In this document: one piece after another, positions 8,281 to 17,900 of the stretch | Layout of the letters: each line of letters begins with the position of its first letter | How positions within the stretch are numbered: the stretch's first letter is position 1 | Origin: Sphingobium vermicomposti | GTDB lineage: Bacteria > Pseudomonadota > Alphaproteobacteria > Sphingomonadales > Sphingomonadaceae | Direction of reading: 5' to 3' | NCBI RefSeq assembly: GCF_011762025.1 | Contig: NZ_JAASQR010000002.1 | Coordinates: 919,638 to 983,637 of the forward strand | Length of the DNA: 64,000 nt | Program-made: the position numbers and the translations under genes | The notes under the pieces: model-generated | Seen by the model: only the letters and a program-made list of their open reading frames with translations | Told to the model about the DNA's origin: nothing | The model's database searches: none

Positions 8281-9555
8281 TTACCGCTCCCGCAACGCCT
8301 CAGCCCGCGCCTTCAGGATGGGCTTTAACAGATAGGCCAGCACCGATTTGCGACCGGTCAGTATTTCCACATCGCACACCATACCAGGCGTGATCGGCAG
8401 CTTGTGCGCGCCCGATCCGAGCCAGGCCCGCTCCGTTTCCACCACGACGGTGAAATAGGCCTCACGCGTTACCTCGTCATAAACGCTGTCGGCGGACACC
8501 TGCTGAACCGTGCCGGTCAGGCCGCCATAGATCGAAAAGTCATAGGCGGTCACCTTCACGACCGCGCGGTCGCCGGTCTTGATAAAGGCGATATCATTGG
8601 GCTTGACCCGTGTTTCGACCAGCAGCTTGTCGCCAATGGGGACGATCTGCATGATCTTCTGACCAGCGGTGACGAAGCCGCCGATGGTGGTCACCTGGAC
8701 ATCGTTGACGACGCCATCGACCGGGGAACGTATCTCCGCCCGTTGGGCTCGGCCCTTCGCACCGCGCAGGGACTCGCTGTTGACCGAGATTTTGGCTTCC
8801 AACTGGCTGCGTTCGTCAAGAGCGTCCTGCCGGAACTGGAAATTGGCCTCCGACAACTGAGCCTGCGCTTCACGGATGGAGGCCGATGCGCGCGACGCTT
8901 GCTGCTTCGCGGCGTTCAGCCGTCCCTGCGCATCCACCACGTCGCGCCTTGCGTCCAGCAGTTCGGTTTGCGGGATGATGGACTTTGCCGCCAGCGGCTC
9001 CAGCATCGCTACCCTTTCGCGCGCCAGTTGAACGCTCCCGGTCAGGCTATCGATCGTCGCCTGCGCTTCGCCCAGTTCCCGGCGACGCTGATCGACCTGT
9101 GCCGACATCGCGTCCTGCTTGCTGCGGAGCGCCGACTGGCGGACCTGGGCCAGCGCCTGTTCCTGTTCGCATTCGGGTGCGCCACTTGCACACACGGCCC
9201 CTTCACCGGTGCCTTCCTTTTCAAGGCGTCCCGCGCGGGCTGTTAAAGATCGCGTTTCCGCCTGCAATTGGCCCAGTTCGGATGCCAGCATCGCGTCGTC
9301 CAGACGCACCAGCAACTGGCCCTTGCCTACCTTCTGCCCGGATCGAACCAGAATTTCCTCGATCGTCGTCGGCTCGGCGGACTGGATGACCTGTGCCTTG
9401 CTGGATGGAATCACCCGCCCTTGCCCATGCGTCACCTCATCCACGGGAGCCAGGCTGGCCCACAGCAGGAAAACCAGCATGCCCCCGCCGCTGTAGAGGA
9501 TGACCTGTTTGTTCCCCGGCTGCCCCCGCAGCCAGCTGATCCAGCGCCCCATCAT
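8281..9555 (-). CDS. HlyD-family type I secretion adaptor (LapC-like)
   Basis: This membrane fusion protein bridges the inner-membrane ABC exporter and the TolC channel. The 424-residue product has one N-terminal transmembrane helix (about residues 18-38), a lipoyl-like half (VRSGQKVGKGQLLVRLDDA), a long coiled-coil hairpin (about residues 80-260) and the returning lipoyl/beta-barrel part (IRSPVDGVVNDVQV, then LVETRVKPNDIAFIKTGD). PITPGMVCDVEILTGRKSVLAYLLKP at the C-terminus is the usual HlyD ending. Two cysteines (CASGAPEC) lie in the hairpin region, an uncommon detail. Its ATG overlaps the stop of the hydrolase gene upstream (9552-9555), so it is translationally coupled and last in the operon. 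Confidence 0.93.
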   Translation of the reverse strand: MMGRWISWLRGQPGNKQVILYSGGGMLVFLLWASLAPVDEVTHGQGRVIPSSKAQVIQSAEPTTIEEILVRSGQKVGKGQLLVRLDDAMLASELGQLQAETRSLTARAGRLEKEGTGEGAVCASGAPECEQEQALAQVRQSALRSKQDAMSAQVDQRRRELGEAQATIDSLTGSVQLARERVAMLEPLAAKSIIPQTELLDARRDVVDAQGRLNAAKQQASRASASIREAQAQLSEANFQFRQDALDERSQLEAKISVNSESLRGAKGRAQRAEIRSPVDGVVNDVQVTTIGGFVTAGQKIMQIVPIGDKLLVETRVKPNDIAFIKTGDRAVVKVTAYDFSIYGGLTGTVQQVSADSVYDEVTREAYFTVVVETERAWLGSGAHKLPITPGMVCDVEILTGRKSVLAYLLKPILKARAEALRER

Positions 9556-10547
9556 GGTTGGCCCTTCGCAATTGCATGTTCGTCAGCCGCCAGCGCGACT
9601 GCCTTGGTCTTTTCCTGGGCGGCCAGCATGTTGCCAAGAGCGCCGCCGCTTTGCGAAGGGTCGGCGATGGACAGCTTCCACCCCTTCGCCGGGTCCATCC
9701 GACCGCCCACATCATTGGCGGCCCGACGCTCCGGCAACGCTGCAACAGGGGGATAGTCAATCTCTGGCACCGAGGCTGAGGCCAACAGCGAAGCATCAAA
9801 TGCCGGAATATGCTCGCCCCCCGCGTAACGCCCGTTAAAGGCACGAGGAAGACCCCAGGCGCCCGGCCAGCGATAGAAGATATGCGCCCCTATCTTCGCC
9901 AGCTTCGCCAGATGCGGTGCCCAGCCGGGAAAGACATAATCGGCATGATAATGGGTGGCTGTCCCCACGCTTTTTTCGACTTGCCCCTCCAGCGCGCCAG
10001 CCGCAATCCGCTGCGCTCGGTTCCAGAGGACAGCGACGGGCCGCCGTGCCAGCGAACCGTCACAGACGAAGCTGAACTGACAGACCGAAGCGTTGAAACG
10101 TTGATATACGACGCCACACACCGTCTTGGCGAAAGCGGGGTGCCGCACGCGATTAAGCACTACCTGCGCCACGGCGCGCTGCCCGCTTTCCGGCTCGGTC
10201 GCCGCTTCATAATAGACCGCCTGAGCAAGGCAATGAAGCGCGCGGGTCCGGTCTTCGCCCGCCGCCCCAAGCGCACGGAATGGCGGCGCTGCAGCAATCG
10301 CGTTTCGTGCGAAGCGTAACCCATCATTCTGAGCCTGTGCCGCCTGCCCCTTGGTCACCTCTGCCGCTCCCTGCCCGGTCATCTCGACCAGCGCGCGATA
10401 TTGACGCGGAATGGGCGGTGCAGCGGCCTCTCCCTTCGACTGGGCAACAGGATCGGCTTGCTCCCGTTCACCCTGCCACAGCATTGTATAGGCGGCCAGC
10501 AGCGCCAGCGGCGCTGCGATGGAGGCGCTGCGGACAAGGGCGCTCAT
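9552..10547 (-). CDS. SleB-type cell-wall hydrolase inside the type I secretion operon
   Basis: The 331-residue protein has an N-terminal signal anchor (SIAAPLALLAAYTMLW) and a Hydrolase_2/SleB domain at about residues 103-215. LHCLAQAVYYEAATEPESGQ contains the predicted catalytic Glu114, followed by AVAQVVLNRVRHPAFAKTVCG and ATHYHADYVFPGWAPHLAK. SleB domains cleave peptidoglycan glycan strands, often as lytic transglycosylases. Both ends overlap neighbouring genes by 4 bp (ATGA): the ABC transporter upstream and HlyD downstream. A GGGGAGG ribosome-binding site precedes the start. Its place inside a secretion operon suggests it opens the cell wall for the exporter or the adhesin; that role is inference. 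The C-terminal 110 residues have no recognised fold. Confidence 0.88.
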   Translation of the reverse strand: MSALVRSASIAAPLALLAAYTMLWQGEREQADPVAQSKGEAAAPPIPRQYRALVEMTGQGAAEVTKGQAAQAQNDGLRFARNAIAAAPPFRALGAAGEDRTRALHCLAQAVYYEAATEPESGQRAVAQVVLNRVRHPAFAKTVCGVVYQRFNASVCQFSFVCDGSLARRPVAVLWNRAQRIAAGALEGQVEKSVGTATHYHADYVFPGWAPHLAKLAKIGAHIFYRWPGAWGLPRAFNGRYAGGEHIPAFDASLLASASVPEIDYPPVAALPERRAANDVGGRMDPAKGWKLSIADPSQSGGALGNMLAAQEKTKAVALAADEHAIAKGQP

Positions 10548-12703
10548 TGCACGCCTCCCCGCTGAAGCTGGCCGACGATCTCATCGCGTGGGCCATCCGC
10601 CATCACCACCCCCTGGTCGATCACGATCAGCCGGTCGACGATGCGGAGCAGCGCATGGCGGTGGGTCGACACGATCAGGGTCTGGCCGGGATCCAGCGCC
10701 TTTTCGAGATGGTCGACGAACAGATTTTCAGTCTGGTTATCCATCGCCCCGGTCGGTTCGTCCAGAAAGAGCAGCTTGGCGGGTTCCACCAGCGCCCTGG
10801 CCAACACCAGGAAGCTGCGCTGTCCGCCCGAAAGGCGGCTGCCACGTTCCCCGATGTGAAGGTCGAAACCCGCCGCATCGCGCCCGAAAAAGCGCGACGC
10901 GCCCGACCGCTCCAGCGCTTCCAGCAGCTTTGCATCGTCAGCTTCGCGTGCGCCCAGAAGCAGGTTTTCCCGCACCGATCCGCTGAACAGCTCCGCATCC
11001 TGGCCGGCATAACGGAAGGCAGAGCGCAATTCGTGCGGATGATATTGGCGGCTGTCGATGTCGTCGATGGTCAGCATGCCGCCGCTTGGCGGATACAGGC
11101 CGCAAATGACACGGCCCAGCGTCGACTTGCCCGATGCCACCCGCCCGATGATCCCGATCCGTTCGCCCGGTTCGATGCGCAGGTTGATGCCCTTCAGGCT
11201 CGGCTGCTCCGTGCCCGGATAGACGAACTCCAGCCCCTGAGCGACGATCGCGCCCTTGCGGACTTTCGGGATGATGCCCCGTGCTCCGTCCAGTCGTTCA
11301 TCGGGCTGGTCGATCAGCGATTGCAGGCTGTCGAGCGTGGTTATCGCCTGGCGCGCCCGCACGATCACAAAGGCAAGCTGCCCCACCGGCGCGAGCGAGC
11401 GCCCCGCCAGCATGACGATTGCGATGATCGCGCCCATGGAAATCTTGCCCGCGGCGAACATGTAGAATCCGCCGATCACCAGGGCGATGCTTGTCACCTG
11501 CTGGCAAAGCGATGCCAATGTCACGCTGGTCGAACTCAACCGCCGCAGCTTTTCCTGCGTCGCCGCGCTCATCCGCGCATAGCGCCGCCAGCGATTGAGC
11601 ATCCGTCCTTCGCCACGGCACGCCTTGAGCGTCTCTATGCCGCCAATCGCTTCTACCAGAGCGGCACTTTGCAGGCTGGAATCGGCCTGCGCATCGCGCG
11701 ACAGGCTGGCCATCGACCGTTGAAGAAAGAAACCGGCGGTAGCCATGATTGCCATCGTGGCGACGGGCACCACCGCCAGCCATCCGCCCAGAACCGCAAT
11801 CAGGGCAACAAAGAGGAACAGGAACGCCAGGTCCACCACCAGCACCACGGTGGTCGAGGTGAAAAACTCCCGAACGGTTTCAAATTCCGACACGCGCCGC
11901 GCGAGCGCCCCGGTGCTGCCTGCACGACTGGCAAGCGGCACGTTCATCACCTTTTCAAACAGACGCTGCGACAAGCGTTCGTCAATCTCCCGCCCGGATT
12001 CGTCCACCAGCCTTGCCCGCGCAAGCCTGAGCGCGAAATCGAGTGCAAAGGCCAGCATCACGCCGGCACCCAGCACCCATAGGCTGGAGGCCGCCTTGTT
12101 CGGGATGATCCGGTCATAAACGTTCATCGTGAACAACGGCAGGGCAAAGGCGAGCAGGTTGATGATCCCCGCGGCCAGCATCACATAGCCAAAGGACCCG
12201 CGCGCGCGCCACACTTCACGCCAGAACCAGTGCTGTCGCGCGCGTTCGTCCCAAGGGCGTTCCTCAGCCCTTTCGCGGCCATGGTCAGCCATGACCATCA
12301 AGGCTTCGCCGGTAAAATGAGCCTCCAAATCCCCCAGTGGTGCCCAAATGGGTTCGCTCGCATGAGGTAGCTGGACCAGCGCATCGCCCTGCTTGATGTC
12401 CAGCAACAGCAGGAATCGCTCACCCCGCAGGGGAAGAATGGCAGGTAGATTGCCGGGCCGCCATTTGCTCAAACGGCCCCGTACAAAGTCCGTCAGCAGA
12501 CCGATTTGATCGAGCGCGGATTCCGCCTGGTGGAACGGCAGCCGCCCGGATTCATCGACGGCAAGGCCAGCGCGGAGCGCCACGATGCCAGGCGATCGTT
12601 CGAAATGCCGCGCTACATGGGCGATGCACTCGATCAGCTCGTCACTGGGCGTGCCCTGATGGTCCAGCCATTCGGCCAGACTGAGTGTGCTTCGTTCCAA
12701 CAT
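10544..12703 (-). CDS. Type I secretion ABC transporter, permease/ATPase (LapB-like)
   Basis: This exporter powers secretion of the adhesin through the envelope. The 719-residue protein begins with a C39-like domain (about residues 1-140) that lacks the catalytic cysteine, as in HlyB/LapB exporters that bind but do not cleave their substrate. A six-helix ABC transmembrane domain follows (about residues 160-450). The C-terminal ATPase has Walker A GRVASGKSTL (near residue 518), signature LSGGQRSFLVLARAL, Walker B LLFLDEPTGAMD and the switch His in STHRHALL. It lies between tolC (53-bp gap with a perfect hairpin) and the SleB hydrolase (4-bp overlap). The operon context makes the giant adhesin its most likely substrate. 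Confidence 0.93.
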   Translation of the reverse strand: MLERSTLSLAEWLDHQGTPSDELIECIAHVARHFERSPGIVALRAGLAVDESGRLPFHQAESALDQIGLLTDFVRGRLSKWRPGNLPAILPLRGERFLLLLDIKQGDALVQLPHASEPIWAPLGDLEAHFTGEALMVMADHGRERAEERPWDERARQHWFWREVWRARGSFGYVMLAAGIINLLAFALPLFTMNVYDRIIPNKAASSLWVLGAGVMLAFALDFALRLARARLVDESGREIDERLSQRLFEKVMNVPLASRAGSTGALARRVSEFETVREFFTSTTVVLVVDLAFLFLFVALIAVLGGWLAVVPVATMAIMATAGFFLQRSMASLSRDAQADSSLQSAALVEAIGGIETLKACRGEGRMLNRWRRYARMSAATQEKLRRLSSTSVTLASLCQQVTSIALVIGGFYMFAAGKISMGAIIAIVMLAGRSLAPVGQLAFVIVRARQAITTLDSLQSLIDQPDERLDGARGIIPKVRKGAIVAQGLEFVYPGTEQPSLKGINLRIEPGERIGIIGRVASGKSTLGRVICGLYPPSGGMLTIDDIDSRQYHPHELRSAFRYAGQDAELFSGSVRENLLLGAREADDAKLLEALERSGASRFFGRDAAGFDLHIGERGSRLSGGQRSFLVLARALVEPAKLLFLDEPTGAMDNQTENLFVDHLEKALDPGQTLIVSTHRHALLRIVDRLIVIDQGVVMADGPRDEIVGQLQRGGVQ

Positions 12704-12715
12704 TGTCTACCCCGC

Positions 12716-12741
12716 GTCACCCCGGCACTGGCCGGGGTGAC
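12716..12741. repeat. REP-like intergenic palindrome between tolC and the ABC gene
   Basis: An 11-bp perfect inverted repeat (GTCACCCCGGC and its complement) with an ACTG loop occupies most of the 53-bp tolC-ABC gap. No T-run follows on either strand. It could stabilise the upstream mRNA or reduce read-through. The GTCACCCCGG core resembles repetitive extragenic palindromes common in alphaproteobacteria. Confidence 0.55.
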
Positions 12742-12756
12742 CCCAATCATGGAAAT

Positions 12757-14151
12757 TCAGCCCGGATAACGCCGCCGCTGCAATTCGGCAGGCGGCAGGT
12801 CCGGGACATCATATTTCTTGCGCGCATAGGGATCCGCGCCCGAAGGCTGAGCGATCCCCAGCGTGTCGAGCAACTGGTTGGTCGCGGCCAAGATTTGATA
12901 TTGCGCGAAGATTTCCGAAAAACGGGCCGTTTCGGTCCGCACCTGCGTGTTGAAACGGGTGTTCTGGCTGTCCAGCACGTCAAGCAGTGATCGGCGACCG
13001 ACGTTGAACTGCTCGCGATAGGATACCAGCAGCGAATCCGACACGATCCCTTGACGCGACAGGTCGGTCAGCCGCTTCTTTTCGGTATCCCAACGGTTCC
13101 AGGCCGTGCGGACATCTTCTTCCGCCTCACGCTGGCGTTGGCTCAGCCGGAAACGCGCCTCGCTCGCGCGGCGGTTCATCTCCTGCACCTTCGCCCGGTT
13201 GATGCCGCCATTGTAAAGCTGCCACCGCAGGACGACGCGGCCTTGCACGTCATTTGTGCTGCCCCGGAAGCCGTCCACATCCTCGCCAATGCGGCCTCGT
13301 CCTTCCAGCAGAACGGTCGGCCCCAGTTCGGCCTTTGCCTCATCCACAACCGCATGCGCGGCCTGAATATCGGCCTCTGCCTCCCGGATCAGCGGATTGT
13401 TGGTGCGCGCGCCCGCAATTGCTTCGTCCAGCGTGGGCGGCACGGCACTCGTCACCGCATCGGGCATGGATACCTGGTCGATCGAAAGCCCGGTCAGCGT
13501 GCGGAAGCTGATCGCCGCGTTGGTCAGGTCCTGCTGGGCTTCGCTCTGGCGGACCAGGGCCGATTGAAGCCGCTCTTCGGCCTGCTGCTGATCGGCGATG
13601 CTGATCGATCCCTTGGACACGCCTTCGCCCAGATCGCCCAGCAGCTTGCGGTGAAAGGCGATATTGTCCTCCGCCGCTGCGGCGATCCGCTGTTGCAGCA
13701 TATAGTCCAGATATTGGCGCGTGACGTTCAATGCCACAAATTGCGACCGTTCACCGACGCGGAGCGCAGCGCCGTCGATGCGGGCGGCCTGTCGGCGCTT
13801 TTCGGCGCTGCGGTAGCCGGAATCGAACAGCGTCTGTTCCGCCAGCACGCTTGCCTCAAGCGGATAGAGCGTCTGGTCCCCGATGCCGAGGGTCCGGCGG
13901 GTATTATTCTCCAGCCGCCGGACGCCCGCCGAACCTTCCACACTGATCCGGGGCAGGTACAATCCCTTGGCCTGCTCCCGTTCAAACTCAATGGCTTCCT
14001 TGTTCTGGATCGCCTGGTTGATTTCGGGGTGGCTATCTATCGCCGCCGCGATGGCGCTTTTCAGGTCCGTAGTCTGGGCCCAGCCGGTCGTCGCCATAGC
14101 CGCCGCGCAAAGGGCCATCAGGCTACCGCAAGTCTTGCGCATGATTGTCAT
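12757..14151 (-). CDS. TolC-family outer-membrane channel (LapE-like)
   Basis: This trimeric outer-membrane channel is the exit duct of the type I secretion system. The 464-residue product has a signal peptide (about residues 1-25, ending TGWAQ) and two internally similar OEP halves. The repeats begin SAIAAAIDSHPEINQAIQNK and DEAIAGARTNNPLIREAEAD, each leading into long coiled-coil helices. QLYNGGINRAKVQEMNRRA and FNVGRRSLLDVLDSQNT are typical family motifs. The ATG at 14151 follows a GGGGAGG ribosome-binding site 5 bases away. It lies 12 bp after the OmpA-like gene. The tail after residue 440 is polar and unconserved. Confidence 0.93.
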   Translation of the reverse strand: MTIMRKTCGSLMALCAAAMATTGWAQTTDLKSAIAAAIDSHPEINQAIQNKEAIEFEREQAKGLYLPRISVEGSAGVRRLENNTRRTLGIGDQTLYPLEASVLAEQTLFDSGYRSAEKRRQAARIDGAALRVGERSQFVALNVTRQYLDYMLQQRIAAAAEDNIAFHRKLLGDLGEGVSKGSISIADQQQAEERLQSALVRQSEAQQDLTNAAISFRTLTGLSIDQVSMPDAVTSAVPPTLDEAIAGARTNNPLIREAEADIQAAHAVVDEAKAELGPTVLLEGRGRIGEDVDGFRGSTNDVQGRVVLRWQLYNGGINRAKVQEMNRRASEARFRLSQRQREAEEDVRTAWNRWDTEKKRLTDLSRQGIVSDSLLVSYREQFNVGRRSLLDVLDSQNTRFNTQVRTETARFSEIFAQYQILAATNQLLDTLGIAQPSGADPYARKKYDVPDLPPAELQRRRYPG

Positions 14152-14163
14152 GATTGCCTCCCC

Positions 14164-14919
14164 TCAATTCGCGCTGACAGTGACTTCGACCCGACGGTTC
14201 ATCGGTTCGCGTACATTGTCGGCGGTTTCGATCTTCAACTGGGTTTCGCCCAGCCCGCTGACGCTCATCGCGTCCATCGGGACACCGCTTTGGCTCATCA
14301 GTCCTGCGACATTCTGCGCCCGCCGCATCGACAGGCCGTCATTGTAGCGGGTGCCCCCCGACGTGTCGGTATAGCCGGTGACGCCAAAGCGTTTCCAACC
14401 GCACTGCGCCGCCGACTGGGTGATCTGACCGATGGTTGCCGCACCCTCTGGCAGTGGCGTGTCCATGTTCCAGTCAAAGAAGATGGACACCGCCGGCGCC
14501 GTACAGTCCAGCGCGGGTGGGGCTGAAGCTGCGTCCGGCACCGGCGGCGGTGGCGCCGCCGAAAGGCGAGCCACAAAGTCGTCGCACTTGTTGATGCTGT
14601 CGGCATCCTTCGTGCCCGATTTCATGAAACCAATGGCGATGCCGCACTGATTCTTGGCCTCGACGGCCCAGGTCCATCGGCTGTCCTGCGCCGCGCGCAA
14701 GGTGGCGTCATCCGTCGCGGAAACCGCCGTGTCATAGCGGCTTTTCAGCGCGCCGTTCAGCTCCGACTTGCCAAGCTGCATCAGGGGCGAAGCCTGGGCC
14801 GCCAAAGCTCCGGGCGCGAACATCCCCGCCATCACCCCCGCCGCAAGGCCAAGGGATGCGATCCTCTCCAACCCGTTCCGCATTTTCCATCTCCCCAAAG
14901 AATTCCCGCGAGCTTTCAT
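14164..14919 (-). CDS. OmpA-like peptidoglycan-binding protein
   Basis: The 251-residue secreted protein has a signal peptide (basic start, hydrophobic core ending near APGALAAQA) and a C-terminal OmpA domain at about residues 145-250. Key motifs are IFFDWNMDTPLPEGA, VTGYTDTSGG and LSMRRAQNVAGLM, then NRRVEVTVS at the end. OmpA domains grip peptidoglycan non-covalently. A Pro/Ala-rich linker with several cysteines precedes it. The ATG at 14919 has a GGGAGG site and lies 19 bp after the adhesin stop; an internal ATG at 14883 with GGGGAG is also possible. In this operon it may anchor the secretion apparatus or adhesin to the wall, which is inference. Confidence 0.85.
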   Translation of the reverse strand: MKARGNSLGRWKMRNGLERIASLGLAAGVMAGMFAPGALAAQASPLMQLGKSELNGALKSRYDTAVSATDDATLRAAQDSRWTWAVEAKNQCGIAIGFMKSGTKDADSINKCDDFVARLSAAPPPPVPDAASAPPALDCTAPAVSIFFDWNMDTPLPEGAATIGQITQSAAQCGWKRFGVTGYTDTSGGTRYNDGLSMRRAQNVAGLMSQSGVPMDAMSVSGLGETQLKIETADNVREPMNRRVEVTVSAN

Positions 14920-14938
14920 GATTTCCTGCCTCCCGCGA

Positions 14939-17900
14939 TCAACCGTGCGCCACCGCCATCGCTTCATGTGCCGCCATTGCCGCGTCGAAGACTGCTGCCG
15001 CAGCTGCCAGATGCCCGCTGTCCACCGCCTCCGGCGCGACCGGATTGAACAGCAACGGAGCATGATCGCCACCCGGCAGCGCGGCCAGAAGCGCATCGAT
15101 GTTCGGCGTGTCAGCCGTTCCAATCGCGTCCGACACGAGCTGGTCGATCGCTGCGGGCGTTGCCTCATGCACCGCCGCAAGCACCGCCGCGCTACCATCG
15201 AAAGTTGGCAGATCGACTGACTGCGCCAGCAGCATCTCATGACCGCCAAGCTCCGGCTGCGCGGCGTCGGCCATATCGACGGTGTCAGCAGGAGCCGTAT
15301 CACCACCATCGGCAAGACTTGAATGATCCGGCGCGGGATCTTCAACCCCGTGGCTGGACTGGTCGACCGGTTGATCGCTGTCCTGATCCGTTGTCGAAGC
15401 GAGCGAGATCGGGGCGTCGGTTTCCGTGACCGTCATTTCGGGCTCGGTCGTCACCGTCGAAGCGGGAGCGGCTGCCGTTGCCGTCTGCTGGTCCGTAGTG
15501 ACCGGCGCAGGCTCCGGTTCGACGGCATAGGTTGCCCCAGCCACCGCAACCAGGCTCGCCGCGACCAGCGCCTGGTTGAAGCTGCTGGTAGTGCTCTCCG
15601 CAGCTTTGGCGGCCTCACTATCCTTGGGCGCGGTTGCGAACAGAACGTCCCCGACCGTGCCCGTGCTGCCATTGGTCCGCACGAAAGTCGCCTCGCCCAG
15701 CACCGTGACGTCGCCGCCCGCCGCCTGATAGCTCTGACCGTCGGAGTTGAGTCCGATAGAGGCAATGCCCGCGTCCGCCAGCAACTTGAACTCGCCCGCG
15801 TCCACCTGGCCGTTGCTGTTCCGGTCTTGCCAGACGCCGAATTCGCCGAAGGCAGCATCCCTGGCGTCAAAAACGCCGTCGCGGTTGCTGTCATAAGCGA
15901 GGCGCAGCCCCTCAAGATCGCTGGCCGCTCCGGGTGCATCGTCGGAAAAGACGATGTCGTAGGTTCCGCCGATCGTATGAGCGAGCAGGCCATCGTCAGG
16001 CGCGACCCAGGCTGTGTTCACCAGCCCTGCGCCGTAATCGTGATGCACGCCAGCAGAGAGGCTCAGAAATTCTAGGCCGTCGCCGTCGAGATCCAGGGCG
16101 ATGGGTGGCACCGGATTTGCCGTGATGGAAATCGCGTTGGTGACAGTTACCGTGTCGCCATCTGCATCGGTCAGCGAGAGGTCGAAGCCCAAATTAACCG
16201 GGTTGCCCGTCTGCGTCGTTTCGACCTGCAACTGGCTTAGCGAGAATTTCCCGTCGGTGCCGCCGCTCGTTCCCGAATTGGTGATTTCGATCCGGTCATA
16301 GCCCGACGCCGTATAAGTCTGCACCTTATACTGGGCGCTGAGGCCGGTGATTGCTACAGTTCCGCCGACTTCGAAATCGACGTTGATGTTACCGAAATTT
16401 GTGTCACCTGTCGCAGTTCCTATCAATGCACCTGCTGCATTGTAGATCTTGACCATGGTAATATTAAGCGTGGTATCGCCCGCGGGGTTTATTACCTGCT
16501 GCTCGACATTCCCGTCTTCGTCGGCATTTATTGCCTTCAGTCGGACATCAGCCGTCGTACCGCTCGATATCTGGTCAATCGTGAATTTGAAGCCATTGAT
16601 GGTTTGATGATTTACGATGACAAAAGCGTCGTCGGAAACACCCCCGCCGTTGGCATCATACGTAAAATCACCAAAATCTAACCGCAGACCCGCATCCGGG
16701 TTGGTGATGTCAATGAATTGCCCGTCCACGCCGATATCGTCGGAGTCGCTATTCACGCTTGGCGAAGCCTGGTTGCTGATCGGCGTGAACAGGATTTCGA
16801 GACTGTCAGCCGTGCTGGAAGCCACAAGCTTGAAGGGTGGATTACCGGCAACGCCCCCCGAAAGATCATTGAACAAAGCACCCGATCCATTGTCGATCGC
16901 TTGGTGGATCGTGGTCGTGTAGGCACCCGCCGCTTGATCGAGCTGGATCGTGTAGATCGGGGTGCCGTCAGTGCCGTTGGTGCTGCCAGTTCGGCCTTGC
17001 AGTGTCGTGCCGCCGTTCGACAACCACAGTTCGATCATCGTGCCCCCAGATTTCAGCGCTGTGTCCTGGCCATTGACGATGTTGGCAAAGGTCAGCGTTC
17101 CCGTCTGATCTGCACCGACATTGTTGTTAACGCTGGAATCAACGTCGAGACCACGGGTAGCGCTCTGCCCGGCAGCGTTTGTCAACGTGGTCGAAATCGG
17201 CGCGAATGCAACCGGCGCGTCATCGACGATCCGCACGATCAGCGTGTCGCTGGCGGTGGTGCCGCCGACACCGTTGACGGCCAGCGCGATGCTATCGTCA
17301 AACTCGGTGAGCGTTGCCCCGAACTTGCTGTCATTGTCGATCGTGGCGCTCAGCGTATAGCTGTAGCTCACAGCACCGGTCCCGGCATCATAGCCGGTCA
17401 GCCGCAGCGTCCCCTCGCCCGTGTTCACCACCCCGTTGGTCGTGCCAAACGCCTGCATCTGCGCCAGGGTGAACACCGTGCCCCCCACCACGATGTTCGC
17501 GATCCCGTCGGTCGCGCTCACCGTGAAGCTGCCGCTCGTCACATGGCTGCCGTCGGCGAGCGTGCCGCTGGGCAGGCCCGCCTCGTAAACCGTGTCGTCG
17601 GGACCGGTCGCCGCCGCCGTCACCACGCTCGCACCGTCAGCCGCGCCCTTGACCGTGATCACCAGCTGCGCCGGTGACTGGTCGCCGTCCGCGTCCTCCA
17701 TCGTGTAGTTGAGCGTGAAGACCTTGCTGAACCCACTGCCCAGCGCCTGCGTCGCCGCCCGGTTGTTGTCGAGCACATAGCTCCAGCTGCCATCGCCATT
17801 CTGGACCAGCGTGCCATAGCTGTTCAGCTCCGCCACCGCCGCCGCATCCGCGCCCCAGGCAACGAACGCCTTGGGCGTGTCCGCCCCCGACACATCATTG

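Noticed and set aside
10280..12082. 600-codon open frame opposite the ABC transporter and hydrolase genes
   Set aside because: The minus-strand genes have full domain motifs; this frame is Arg/His/Gln-rich and crosses two real genes.
13051..14526. 491-codon open frame opposite tolC and ompA
   Set aside because: It spans two real genes on the other strand and their gap, with no family motif.
14939..16200. RTX nonapeptide block in the adhesin C-terminus
   Set aside because: Only isolated calcium-loop-like sequences are present; no tandem GGxGxDxxx repeats seen.
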